From: Roseomonas aeriglobus
Lineage (GTDB): Bacteria > Pseudomonadota > Alphaproteobacteria > Sphingomonadales > Sphingomonadaceae
Length of the DNA stretch: 64,000 bases
Direction of reading: 5' to 3'
NCBI GenBank assembly: GCA_016937575.1
Contig: JAFHKN010000002.1
Span: 1,488,001 to 1,552,000, forward strand
Shown: one piece after another, positions 19,475 through 29,415 of the stretch
Layout: every line of letters starts with the position of its first letter
How positions within the stretch are numbered: position 1 is the stretch's first letter
The notes under the pieces: generated by a model
Databases searched by the model: none
Told to the model about the DNA's origin: nothing
The model's input: only the letters and a program-made list of their open reading frames with translations
Made by a program: the position numbers and the translations under genes

Positions 19475-20304
19475 GGCATCCTCCGCCGCGTCATGATCGG
19501 GCCGAGATCGGCAAGCGCGACCCGCGCCACGCCCGCGTCGCCGACGTGGATCGCGTGCGTCCCGTCGGTCGCGATGGCGACGTCGGTTTCGGTGAAGACC
19601 AGATCGCCGCGCAGGACCGGTGCGCTATCGCTGACGACATGGCCAAGTTCGCGCGCCTGGATGTCGACGAAGCGGACGGTTTTTGTCCCGGACAACGACA
19701 GGACGAGCGACACGAGCCCGCCGGCATCGACGCCCGCGCTCGACCGGCCACCGGCGACGGCGGGCGTTCCGGTCAGCGACTCGGCGATCGCGACGAAATC
19801 CTTCGGCAACGCATCGAGCGGACGCACGATCGCCGGATCGAGGCGATCGGCCTGTTCGTTCGTCAGGCGTGTGCCGACCGGAACATCGCCGCCGGGCGCA
19901 CATACGACATGTGTCGGTTGGACTGGCGTATCGAGCACGTCCATCGCCACGAACCCGACCGTCCCGTCGACGCCGGCGACGCCCCAGGCATAGCCATGCG
20001 ACAATTCCAGCACGTCGAACGACTCGCCCGGCAATATTTCGGAGATCGGCTCGCCCCCATGCGCTGCCAGGATCGGCGCGCGGCGCGTGGCGCTACGCTG
20101 CACCGCGGCCGCATAGTGCGGCGCGAACACGCGGTCGGCCAGGCGGACGTCGGCGAGGTCGCCGCGGGCAGCCTCCACCCGCGGATCGACGCTGTGACTG
20201 CGTCCGGTGAGCGCGAAGCGCTTACGCGTGCGCGGGCTGGCGCTGGGCGGCGCCTGATGAGACCGGTGATCCGTCACCGGAGAGGAAGTGCCCGAATTCT
20301 GCAA
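19471..20304 (-). CDS. NlpC/P60-like protein lacking the catalytic Cys and His
   Basis: About 277 residues: an SH3-like region (about 45-130) with the sphingomonad-type [20 protein letters not shown], then an NlpC/P60-type domain. Where active enzymes read GIDCSGL, this has GVDAGGL (A194); where they read RGDLVF..GHVGI, this has [13 protein letters not shown] (D241 for His). Peptidoglycan hydrolase activity is therefore unlikely. There is no ATG: TTG 20304 has AAGGGGG upstream but overlaps the marR frame by 83 bp; GTG 20277 is an alternative. It lies between a MarR-type gene and argC. Confidence 0.8.
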   Translation of the reverse strand: MQNSGTSSPVTDHRSHQAPPSASPRTRKRFALTGRSHSVDPRVEAARGDLADVRLADRVFAPHYAAAVQRSATRRAPILAAHGGEPISEILPGESFDVLELSHGYAWGVAGVDGTVGFVAMDVLDTPVQPTHVVCAPGGDVPVGTRLTNEQADRLDPAIVRPLDALPKDFVAIAESLTGTPAVAGGRSSAGVDAGGLVSLVLSLSGTKTVRFVDIQARELGHVVSDSAPVLRGDLVFTETDVAIATDGTHAIHVGDAGVARVALADLGPIMTRRRMP

Positions 20305-20596
20305 GAAAGTCTGCCCCCTTAGGCGTGCGCGCGACGAAGATGTTACGCTTGTCGGTGTCGTCGCGCTGGCGGCGCAGATAGCCGAGAGCGCCCAGACGAT
20401 TCAAGGCACGCGTGACGACTGGTTTCGACACGTTCAGCGCACGGGCCAGTCCGCGCACCGTATGGGGGCCTTTTTCCAGATAGACGAGCATCAGCAGCGC
20501 CATCTGGCGATTGGTGAGGTCGGGTTCGCCGGAACGCACATAATCGACGAGCGTGTGCATCCAGGTGAACAGCGATTTTTCGGAGATTGCGTTCAC
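20222..20596 (-). CDS. MarR-type winged-helix regulator
   Basis: 124 residues. A winged helix is visible: LTNRQMALLMLVYLEKGPHTVRG, recognition helix LNVSKPVVTRALNRLGALG, wing RRQRDDTDKRNIFVARTPKG. The start is GTG at 20596; no ATG is in frame. Probably regulates its own unit with the NlpC/P60-like gene; the ligand is unknown. Confidence 0.8.
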   Translation of the reverse strand: MNAISEKSLFTWMHTLVDYVRSGEPDLTNRQMALLMLVYLEKGPHTVRGLARALNVSKPVVTRALNRLGALGYLRRQRDDTDKRNIFVARTPKGADFLAEFGHFLSGDGSPVSSGAAQRQPAHA

Positions 20597-20814
20597 GTCA
20601 TCGGGTCCGCTTCTTACCGTTGCGAGCCCGTCACGGCGGGCGGTCTTGCGGCATTAACGCCAAGATAAGCCTCGGGTTTCAGTGCGTTCGCGAAATGTTT
20701 GCGATAGTGTGACAGGGGCGTCCGGGTGCGTGTGCGGCGGCCGCGGTTGATCCCCGGGCAGGCGTCGCCTATGTGCGCCGCCAGTCCACTCATATCGATC
20801 GGTTTTCGTCCCCC

Positions 20815-21198
20815 ATGTTCACCTTCCTGCTCGTCGTCCAGGCGATCATCGCCGCGTTGCTCGTGACGGTGATCCTGATGCAGAAGTCGGAAGGTGGCGG
20901 GCTGACCACCGGCGGCAGCCCGTCGGGACTGATGTCGGCGCGCGGGGCGGCGGATTTCCTGACGCGGGCGACGGCCGTGCTCGCCAGCCTGTTCATCATC
21001 ATGTCGATCGGCCTCGCCTTCCTGGCGGCGGCGAACAAGACGTCGACGGTCGATACCAGCCTGGCCCGTACCGCCCCCGCGCCGCAGCAGGCACCGGTCG
21101 CAGGCGGCGATCAGGACGCACTGAAGGCCGCTGCCGATGCCGCGGCGCAGAATGCAGCCGCGCCGGCCAACGGCAGCGGCGTTCCGCTCCAGCAGTAA
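20815..21198 (+). CDS. secG: Preprotein translocase subunit SecG
   Basis: 127 residues. Two membrane segments (FTFLLVVQAIIAALLVTVIL and AVLASLFIIMSIGLAFLAA) flank the conserved MQKSEGGGL...GL loop; an Ala/Gln-rich tail follows. Part of SecYEG. ATG 20815 is chosen over an in-frame start at 20773 lacking homology. pyrG follows, as in many alphaproteobacteria. Confidence 0.95.
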   Translation: MFTFLLVVQAIIAALLVTVILMQKSEGGGLTTGGSPSGLMSARGAADFLTRATAVLASLFIIMSIGLAFLAAANKTSTVDTSLARTAPAPQQAPVAGGDQDALKAAADAAAQNAAAPANGSGVPLQQ

Positions 21199-21224
21199 TC
21201 GCACACGCATTACCGCTTTCACGT

Positions 21225-21248
21225 CAAGCGCGGGCACTTCCGCGCTTG
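21225..21248 (+). terminator. Hairpin between secG and pyrG
   Basis: CAAGCGCGG / CCGCGCTTG, 9 bp perfect, loop GCACTT, no T tract. May attenuate read-through or act in the pyrG leader. Confidence 0.4.
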
Positions 21249-21284
21249 CCCAACACGCATGTTCAAGGTTAGGCGCATCCTCCC

Positions 21285-22919
<1,635 letters not shown>

Positions 22920-22945
22920 CGAGCACCGCCGCACGCGGCCCATAG

Positions 22946-22978
22946 AAAAAGCGCCCGGATCGGAACCGATCCGGGCGC
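22946..22978 (-). terminator. Rho-independent terminator of hsp20
   Basis: GCGCCCGGATCGG / CCGATCCGGGCGC stem with a minimal loop, followed on the minus strand by TTTTTCTATG. It ends the minus-strand hsp20 transcript and also lies after pyrG. Confidence 0.9.
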
Positions 22979-23032
22979 CCTCCTGACGGCGCTGAAAAGG
23001 GAGCAAAGCGCCGCTAGTTGGTCAGGCCGCTG

Positions 23033-23500
23033 TCAGGCGGCCTTGGCCTCGATCGCCGGCTGGCGATCCGCGCTCGCATCGCCGCCGATCGCAACCTTCT
23101 TTGGCTTCATCGCCTCGGGCACTTCGCGAACGAGGTTGATGACCAGCAGGCCATCCTTCAGGTCGGCGTCGGCCACGCGGATGAAATCGGCGAGCTCGAA
23201 GCGGCGCTCGAAGCTGCGGTTCGCGATGCCCAAATGGAGCATCTGCGCCGCATTGTCCTGCGACTCGGTCTTCTTGCCCGCAACGACCAGCAGATTCTGC
23301 TGTGCGGTGATGTCGAGTTCGTCCGAGCGGAAGCCCGCGACTGCCAGCGTGATGCGATAGCGATCGTCGGCAACGCGTTCGAGATTGAACGGCGGATAAT
23401 TCTCGCTCGGCGCGCTTCGCGTGCCCTGTTCGAGCAGGTCGAACAGGCGGTCGAAGCCGATCGTCGAGCGGCGGTAGGGGGTGAAATCGATCTGACGCAT
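23033..23500 (-). CDS. Small heat-shock protein Hsp20 (IbpA type)
   Basis: 155 residues. The N-terminus MRQIDFTPYRRSTIGFDRLF and the alpha-crystallin domain (YPPFNLERVADDRYRITLAV, LADFIRVADADLKDGLLVI) are those of IbpA-type proteins. An ATP-independent holdase that keeps denatured proteins soluble. Strong Shine-Dalgarno GGAGG, which may be masked at low temperature by the leader hairpin described at 23501. Confidence 0.95.
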   Translation of the reverse strand: MRQIDFTPYRRSTIGFDRLFDLLEQGTRSAPSENYPPFNLERVADDRYRITLAVAGFRSDELDITAQQNLLVVAGKKTESQDNAAQMLHLGIANRSFERRFELADFIRVADADLKDGLLVINLVREVPEAMKPKKVAIGGDASADRQPAIEAKAA

Positions 23501-23530
23501 GGTTCAAACCTCCAACTGATGAGCGTTCTG
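23501..23530 (-). promoter_or_regulatory. Possible ROSE-type RNA thermometer masking the hsp20 ribosome binding site
   Basis: In the minus-strand leader, AAC(G)CUC (23527-23521) can pair with the Shine-Dalgarno segment GAGGUU (23512-23507), leaving an unpaired G and a loop of about 8 bases. ROSE thermometers of alphaproteobacterial hsp20 genes have this form: a U(U/C)GCU-like anti-SD strand with an odd G opposite the SD. Here the core is CGCU. This is hand folding only. Confidence 0.45.
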
Positions 23531-23604
23531 AAACGTCGATCCGGATGTCCGCAGTTGCGCGACACCGGGGTCGCCGCGGCCCGCCAGGCGGCACCGCGTA
23601 CGCG

Positions 23605-23635
23605 CTATTTTGGTAGGAGAAGGCGGGGTTTCAAG
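23605..23635 (-). promoter_or_regulatory. Possible sigma-32-type promoter of hsp20
   Basis: On the minus strand, CCCTTGAAA (-35, at about 23629-23637) is followed by CCTACCAAAATAG (about 23605-23617). CTTGAAA is the best-conserved element of heat-shock promoters; the -10 match is weak. It would give a leader of about 100 bases. Confidence 0.4.
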
Positions 23636-23761
23636 GGGGCTAAGTCCCTGAGAACAGGCGATACGTAGCGAAGCTTTTGCAGGCGATATTCCTTCTTCCT
23701 GTCAAATCCGAGCGTTGGAGTGGGAATAAGGCCGGGACATTCCATAAAAGGGGCCCGATCT

Positions 23762-26206
23762 ATGCCGTCCATCCTGCCGCTCGCGTTGATCCTGCAATCG
23801 ACCACCGCGTTGCCGCCGCCGGTCGTGGTCGAAAGTCCGGCCGCACCGCAGACGGCGCCGGGCGATCCGCAACGCACCGAAGTCGATGTCCAGCGCAGTT
23901 CGGTCGCTTCCGACATCGTGGTGACGGCTCGGCGGCGTGAGGAACGGGCGCAGAATGTGCCGATTCCGATCTCGGTGGTCGGCGTGAAGGAGATCGACGA
24001 CACCGGCAGCTTCAATGTCGCGCGGCTCCAGCAACTGCAGCCGACGCTGCAATTCTATTCGACCAATCCGCGCAATTCGTCCGTCAATATCCGCGGGCTG
24101 GGCGCTCCGCTCGGGCTGACCAACGACGGGATCGACCAGGGCGTCGGCGTCTATATCGACCAGGTCTACCTCAGCCGCGTGGCAGCCGCGACGCTCGACT
24201 TCCTTGACGTCCAGCAGGTCGAAACGCTGCGCGGGCCGCAAGGCACGCTGTACGGCAAGAACACGGTCGCGGGCGCCATCAACATCACCAGCCGGGCGCC
24301 GAGCTTCGACTTCGAAGGGCGGGCGGAGGTGTCGGCTGGCAATCTCGAGTTCAAGCAGGCGAAGGCATCGGTATCCGGTCCTCTCGGCGAGCGCGTGGCA
24401 GCGCGCCTTGGTCTCGCAGCGACAAGCCGGCGCGGAACGGTCTTCAACGTCCGTAGCGGCACCTACGTCAACGAGCAGGACAATCTGGGCGTTCGCGGCG
24501 CGCTGTTGTTTCGCGCGAGCGACAGCCTCGACCTGACGCTCAGCGGCGATTATTCGCGCCAGAATCCCGAATGCTGCGCGCAGATCTTCGTTCGCGTCGG
24601 CGCGACGCAGCGTCCGCTAAGCCGCCAGTATGATGCGCTTGCCCGCGCTCAGGGCTATGAGCCGGTGAGCCGCAACGCGTTCGCCCGGTTGACCGACCTC
24701 GATGCCGAATTGAATGCCGGCAATATCCTGGGCGGCGTATCGTTGCGTGGCGAGCTGGAGACAGGGGCGGGGCAACTGACCTCGATTACCGCTTGGCGGT
24801 TCTGGGACTGGAAACCGGCCAACGATCGCGACTTCACCGGCCTGCCGATCACGACCAAGTCGAACAATCCGACCAAGCAGGATCAGTTCACGCAGGAGTT
24901 CCGCTTCGCCGGCGACGGCCGCGGGTTCGATTACGTCATCGGCCTGTTCGGCTTCTACCAGGACATCCATACCACCGGCATCCAGCAGCAGGGATCGGCG
25001 GCGAGTCGCTGGCTCATCAATCCGACGAACGCACTGTCCAACGATCCTAGTGTGCTCGAGGGCCTGACCGCGAACAACGACATTCGCCTGAAGAACTTCA
25101 GCGGCGCGCTGTTCGCCAAGCTCAACTGGCGTCTGGGCGAGCGCTTCACCCTGTCCCCGGGCTTCCGCGTCAACTACGACGACAAGGTCGGCAGCTACGT
25201 CAGCATCGTCCGCGATGCGCAGGGTAATCTTGTGCCCTATTCGGGCGGCACCGCGCGCCAGGCCGCGCAGCGCGACGCGATCCAGCCGCAGGCGTTCACG
25301 GATGAAGCCTATCGCGCCTGGAACGTGTCGTACGATCTGACCGGATCGTACAAGCCGGCACAGGACGTGCTGCTCTATGCGACCTATGCGCACAGCTTCA
25401 AATCGGGCGGGCTAAACCTGAACGGCGTGCCGGTCGTGAACGGCGTCGTGCAGACGCAACTCGCCCAGATCGCGCCCGAGAAGGTCGATCATTTCGAGGC
25501 GGGCGTGAAGTCGCAGTTCTGGGACCGCAAGGCCACGCTCAACGTCACAGGCTTCTGGACGACGATCCGCGACTACCAGGCGATCGTGAACAACCAGTCG
25601 ACCTCGACGCTGCGCGGCTATCTTGCCAATGCCGGCAAGGTTCGGGTCCGCGGCATCGAAGCGGATTTCTCGATCCGCCCGTCGGAGCGGCTGACCGCTT
25701 ACGTCAATGGTGCGTTCAACGACGCCCGCTACCTCGATTTCAAGAACGCGCCATGCCCGCCCGAACTGTCGGGCGGCGGCAGCGGTGCGACCATCGGCGC
25801 GCCGGGCACGCCGGGCACCAACAGCCCGGTCGTCTGCGACATCTCCGGCCAATGGCTGCCCGGCGTGTCGAAATGGGCCTTCTCGTACGGCGGTGAATAC
25901 AATCTACCGGCGCGGTTGTTCGGGCTCGACGGCCAAACCTATGTCGGGGTGGATGCGAGCACGCGAACCAAGTTCTCGTCGAATGCATCGCGGTCGATCT
26001 ACACCGATATCGATGGCCACACGCTGGCAAACCTGCGTGCAGGCTTCCGTAGCACGAACGGGTTCAACGTGTTCGGCTGGGTGCGAAACGTGTTCGACAA
26101 GCAATATTATGAAGTCCTCGCCACCACCCCGGGAAATACCGGGCTGATCGCGGGCAATGTCGGCGATCCGCAGACATATGGGATCACGATCGGGAAGAGC
26201 TTCTGA
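23762..26206 (+). CDS. TonB-dependent outer-membrane receptor
   Basis: 814 residues. After a short export sequence, the TonB-box/plug start SDIVVTARRREERAQNVP is typical, followed by the plug (SVNIRGLGAP, ETLRGPQGTLYGKNTVAGAI) and the beta-barrel ending in YGITIGKSF with terminal Phe. Substrate unknown; this subtype is often called iron-siderophore receptor, but sphingomonads have many for other ligands. ATG 23762 has AAGGGG upstream; a GTG at 23720 is rejected. No regulator or transporter genes are adjacent. Confidence 0.92.
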   Translation: MPSILPLALILQSTTALPPPVVVESPAAPQTAPGDPQRTEVDVQRSSVASDIVVTARRREERAQNVPIPISVVGVKEIDDTGSFNVARLQQLQPTLQFYSTNPRNSSVNIRGLGAPLGLTNDGIDQGVGVYIDQVYLSRVAAATLDFLDVQQVETLRGPQGTLYGKNTVAGAINITSRAPSFDFEGRAEVSAGNLEFKQAKASVSGPLGERVAARLGLAATSRRGTVFNVRSGTYVNEQDNLGVRGALLFRASDSLDLTLSGDYSRQNPECCAQIFVRVGATQRPLSRQYDALARAQGYEPVSRNAFARLTDLDAELNAGNILGGVSLRGELETGAGQLTSITAWRFWDWKPANDRDFTGLPITTKSNNPTKQDQFTQEFRFAGDGRGFDYVIGLFGFYQDIHTTGIQQQGSAASRWLINPTNALSNDPSVLEGLTANNDIRLKNFSGALFAKLNWRLGERFTLSPGFRVNYDDKVGSYVSIVRDAQGNLVPYSGGTARQAAQRDAIQPQAFTDEAYRAWNVSYDLTGSYKPAQDVLLYATYAHSFKSGGLNLNGVPVVNGVVQTQLAQIAPEKVDHFEAGVKSQFWDRKATLNVTGFWTTIRDYQAIVNNQSTSTLRGYLANAGKVRVRGIEADFSIRPSERLTAYVNGAFNDARYLDFKNAPCPPELSGGGSGATIGAPGTPGTNSPVVCDISGQWLPGVSKWAFSYGGEYNLPARLFGLDGQTYVGVDASTRTKFSSNASRSIYTDIDGHTLANLRAGFRSTNGFNVFGWVRNVFDKQYYEVLATTPGNTGLIAGNVGDPQTYGITIGKSF

Positions 26207-26476
26207 TCGCAGGCGAAGGCAAATGCCGGTGCCCGTCAAGACGGGCATCGCCGAGATCGGTCGGCGGACGGCCCAGGGCCGGTCCGGCCGACGGCCGCTT
26301 TACCGGGGTCGCGAGAAGAGGGAACATTAGCCCCCTCACGTTCACCCCGAGCCTGCCGAGGGGCAGGACTGCGAGACAAACGGTCGGCTTTGCGGCACGA
26401 AGTACGGTTCTTCGACAAGTTCAGCACGAACGGAGGTTGAGCAGCCGAAGCCAGCGCCGGCGGCAAAGCCGCGTCT

Positions 26477-26500
26477 GCGGGCGCTGAGGTCAGCGCCCGC
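26477..26500. repeat. Perfect 11-bp inverted repeat
   Basis: GCGGGCGCTGA-GG-TCAGCGCCCGC. The hairpin loop would be only 2 bases, so as DNA it may be a cruciform or operator. Flanked by GCGGC-AAA-GCCGC. Confidence 0.6.
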
Positions 26501-26532
26501 CGGCCGGCTTGGTGACGCGCGTTGCGCGACGC

Positions 26533-26558
26533 GCGCAGTGTGCGCAGTGTGCGCAGTG
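26533..26558. repeat. Short tandem repeat, three copies of GCGCAGTGT
   Basis: Two full 9-bp units and an 8-bp third unit in direct tandem. Too short and spacer-free for CRISPR. Confidence 0.7.
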
Positions 26559-26571
26559 CCACCAAACGCAA

Positions 26572-26599
26572 ACGCCCGGGCCGTTTCCAGCCCGGGCGT
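26572..26599. terminator. GC-rich hairpin in the receptor-lolC gap
   Basis: ACGCCCGGGC / GCCCGGGCGT, 10 bp, loop CGTTTCCA. Without a T tract on the plus strand; minus-strand sequence after it is TTTGCGTTTGG, so it could terminate minus-strand transcription. Confidence 0.45.
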
Positions 26600-26854
26600 C
26601 CTGCGTGACGAAAATGAATTCGTCAGCCCCCTTGATTCCAACCTTCTACCCGCACGCCGATCCTCCCAGAACGGCGGGGCCGAAGGCCTCCCTGAACCGC
26701 GGCCATTGCCTGCGTCTCAGTGCGTTTGTGACTATGCAGCCGAGCGCCGCTTGTCATCCCTGAACAGAAGCTGTCGCAACGATTGCGCGACAGTTGTGGG
26801 AATCGTGCAACAGCGCGCTTGCCCGCCGTCATGGCGCCCCCTAGGGCGTCACCC

Positions 26855-28105
26855 ATGTTATTGTCCTCCTACGAGCGGATGATCGCGCGCCGTTACCTGT
26901 TGCCGGGCCGGGGAGAGGCGTTCATCGCCCTCGTCGCGGGCATCAGCCTGGTCGCGGTCATGCTCGGCGTCGCCGCCCTCGTCGTCGTAATGAGCGTCAT
27001 GAACGGCTTTCGTGCCGAACTGTTCGACAAGATCGTCGGGCTGAACGGGCATGCGGTTGTCCAAGGATACGGCAATCAGCTGCGCGACTGGCGCGAGATT
27101 CTAGCGGAAACGCGAAAAATTCCCGGCGTCATTTCGGCGACCCCGTTAATCGAAAACCCGTTGATGGCGAGTGCCGAGGGACGGGTCGCCGGCGTGATCG
27201 TCCGTGGGATGCGGGTGGAAGACATCCAGGCGAACCCGTCGTTGAACAGCAATGTGCTGGCAGGGTCGCTGCGCAAACTTCAGCCCGACAGTGGCATGAT
27301 CGGGATCGGATCACGCCTGGCCGAATCGCTGGGTGTCACTGAAGGGTCCGAGGTTCAGCTGATCAGTCCCGAAGGCCCCGCGTCACCGATGGGCACCGTG
27401 CCGCGGATCGTCAGCTACCGTGTTGGCGCAATCTTCGAAGTCGGGGTGTTCGATTACGACAAGGCCTTTGTCATCATGCCGATGCAGGATGCACAGACGC
27501 TGTTGCTGATGGGGGATTCGGTCGGCATGATCGAGATCGATGTTGCCGATCCCGACCGCGTCGACGCCATCGCGACGCCGCTTGCGCAGATCGTCGGCCG
27601 GCGCGGCGTCGTCCAGGACTGGCGTCAGATGAACGCGCAGCTCTTCGAGGCGCTGGCCGTCGACCGGCTGGTCACCTTCACCGTGCTGTCGATCCTGATC
27701 ATGGTGTCGGTGTTCAATATCCTATCCTCGTTGATCATGCTGGTCCGCGCAAAGACCCGCGACATCGCGATCCTGCGCACGATGGGTGCGACGCGCGGTG
27801 GACTGATCCGTATCTTCATGACGGTCGGCACGTCGATCGGCGCAGTCGGGATCGGGCTGGGTCTGATCCTCGGGTTCATCCTGCTGACCTATCGCCAGGG
27901 CGTGGTGAGCTTCCTGGGCTTCGTGACCGGGCAGCAGATCTGGGACCCGTCGATGCGATTTCTGACCGAACTCCCGGCGAAGACCGACCCACTCGAAGTC
28001 GTCGGCATCGCTGCGATGGCGTTCGGCTTCAGCTTCCTCGCGACGCTGTATCCCGCGTTCAAAGCGGCCAATACCGATCCGGTGCAGGTGCTGCGTTATG
28101 ACTAA
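26855..28105 (+). CDS. lolC: Lipoprotein-releasing ABC transporter permease (LolC/E family)
   Basis: 416 residues. N-terminal [19 protein letters not shown] and four membrane segments (one near residue 25-50; three at the C-terminus, e.g. [17 protein letters not shown] and [12 protein letters not shown]) enclose a large periplasmic domain. It pairs with LolD to pass lipoproteins to LolA. Only one permease gene is present here; in alphaproteobacteria a single LolC/E-type permease commonly serves as homodimer. ATG 26855 is preferred; ATG 26831 is possible. Confidence 0.93.
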   Translation: MLLSSYERMIARRYLLPGRGEAFIALVAGISLVAVMLGVAALVVVMSVMNGFRAELFDKIVGLNGHAVVQGYGNQLRDWREILAETRKIPGVISATPLIENPLMASAEGRVAGVIVRGMRVEDIQANPSLNSNVLAGSLRKLQPDSGMIGIGSRLAESLGVTEGSEVQLISPEGPASPMGTVPRIVSYRVGAIFEVGVFDYDKAFVIMPMQDAQTLLLMGDSVGMIEIDVADPDRVDAIATPLAQIVGRRGVVQDWRQMNAQLFEALAVDRLVTFTVLSILIMVSVFNILSSLIMLVRAKTRDIAILRTMGATRGGLIRIFMTVGTSIGAVGIGLGLILGFILLTYRQGVVSFLGFVTGQQIWDPSMRFLTELPAKTDPLEVVGIAAMAFGFSFLATLYPAFKAANTDPVQVLRYD

Positions 28106-28772
28106 TCCGGTTCTCGAAACCATTGATCTGCGCCGCAGCTTCACGCAGGGCGAGGTCACGATCGAGGTTCTGCGCGGTGTGAACCTGCGCGTGGGGCAGG
28201 GCGAAATCGTCGCGCTGCTCGGTCCCTCGGGCTCGGGCAAGTCGACGCTGCTCCAGGCGGTCGGCTTGCTGGAGGGCGGCTTCGACGGATCGATCCGCAT
28301 CCTCGGGACCGAAGCGGCAAAGCTCGACAGCGCCGGCCGGACCGAGATGCGCCGCGACCGCCTCGGCTTCGTCTACCAGTTCCACCATCTGCTTCCCGAC
28401 TTTTCCGCGCAGGAGAATGTCGTCCTGCCGCAGCTGATTCACGGGGCCCCGCGCACCGAAGCCGAAGCGCGTGCCGAAACGCTGCTGAGCGCGCTCGGCC
28501 TTGCCAAGCGCCTGGGCCACCGCCCGAGCCAGCTGTCGGGCGGCGAACAGCAACGCGTCGCGGTCGCTCGCGCGCTGTCGAACAAACCCGCGCTGGTGCT
28601 TGCCGATGAACCCACCGGCAACCTCGACGAAGCGACCGCCGACGTGGTCTTCGCCGAGTTCCTGCGCCTGGTCCGCGACCAGGGCTCCGCCTCACTCGTC
28701 GCGACGCACAATGAACGACTGGCCGGACGGATGGACCGCGTGGTGCGGCTGCACGAGGGAGTGCTCGAATGA
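28098..28772 (+). CDS. lolD: Lipoprotein-releasing system ATP-binding protein LolD
   Basis: 224 residues. Walker [11 protein letters not shown]-loop [14 protein letters not shown], signature LSGGEQQRV and Walker [14 protein letters not shown]. The start overlaps the lolC stop by 8 bp. Confidence 0.96.
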   Translation: MTNPVLETIDLRRSFTQGEVTIEVLRGVNLRVGQGEIVALLGPSGSGKSTLLQAVGLLEGGFDGSIRILGTEAAKLDSAGRTEMRRDRLGFVYQFHHLLPDFSAQENVVLPQLIHGAPRTEAEARAETLLSALGLAKRLGHRPSQLSGGEQQRVAVARALSNKPALVLADEPTGNLDEATADVVFAEFLRLVRDQGSASLVATHNERLAGRMDRVVRLHEGVLE

Positions 28773-29248
28773 CCGACATCACTACCATCCCCGTCACCGC
28801 CACCGACGGCTCGTCGACCGACCTGTCGGCCTATGCCGGCAAGGTGCTGTTGATCGTCAATACCGCGTCGAAATGCGGCTTCACCCCGCAATATGCCGGG
28901 CTGGAGGCATTGCACCGGCGCTACGCCGACCGGGGGTTCGCGGTGCTCGGCTTTCCGTGCAACCAGTTCGGCGCGCAGGAGCCCGGGGATGCGGCGGAGA
29001 TCGCGAATTTCTGCTCGCTGACCTATGACGTGACCTTCCCCCTATTTTCCAAGGTCGATGTGAACGGCACGGATGCAGCGCCGCTATTTAGGCACCTGAA
29101 GCATGAGGCGCCGGGGCTGTTGGGGTCGGAAGGGATCAAGTGGAACTTCACCAAGTTCCTCGTCGATCGCAATGGGCGGGTGGTCGACCGCTACGCGCCG
29201 ACGACGAAGCCTGAAGATATTGCGAGGGATATCGAGCGACTGCTCTAA
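28769..29248 (+). CDS. Glutathione peroxidase family protein
   Basis: 159 residues. Active-site C36 in [12 protein letters not shown], then [12 protein letters not shown] and [13 protein letters not shown], the conserved Gln and Trp. A Cys-type enzyme that may use thioredoxin or glutathione to reduce peroxides. Its ATG overlaps the lolD stop (ATGA). Confidence 0.95.
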   Translation: MTDITTIPVTATDGSSTDLSAYAGKVLLIVNTASKCGFTPQYAGLEALHRRYADRGFAVLGFPCNQFGAQEPGDAAEIANFCSLTYDVTFPLFSKVDVNGTDAAPLFRHLKHEAPGLLGSEGIKWNFTKFLVDRNGRVVDRYAPTTKPEDIARDIERLL

Positions 29249-29415
29249 GCGCCCGGCGTTCCCAAGACGGTCGAAGGACGGATAATAGGGGCGCGACCTC
29301 AAACGTCTCTCGAGCCGAACGGGGGTTGGGTGGGCAGAAATCGACACGCCGATTGGTGTGGATAACCCGGCCGGCCGCCTTTCAAATCCGACCCCGACCG
29401 CCTACGCTCCCGACC

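Larger units (their letters stand above)
26207..26854. other. 648-bp gene-free, hairpin-rich region
   Basis: No credible gene on either strand. It holds a chain of inverted repeats: TGCCCGTC/GACGGGCA at 26230-26247 (possible receptor terminator), GCGGGCGCTGA/TCAGCGCCCGC at 26477-26500, ACGCCCGGGC/GCCCGGGCGT at 26572-26599, and CTGTCGC/GCGACAG at 26771-26793 near lolC. A repeat with CTTCGACAAGTTCAGCACGA lies near 26411. GCGCAGTGT is repeated three times at 26533-26558. A small RNA is possible but not shown. Confidence 0.6.

Noticed and set aside
23495..23515. T-arm-like GGTTCAAACC as part of a tRNA
   Set aside because: No acceptor or anticodon stems around it; it is the hsp20 leader and start.
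26533..26558. Three tandem GCGCAGTGT units as a CRISPR or phase-variable repeat
   Set aside because: Units are 9 bp without spacers, outside any gene and not at a clear promoter; treated as a simple tandem repeat.
29326..29415. N-terminal extension of DnaE from TTG 29326
   Set aside because: The extra 30 residues have no polymerase similarity; GTG 29416 gives the standard N-terminus.
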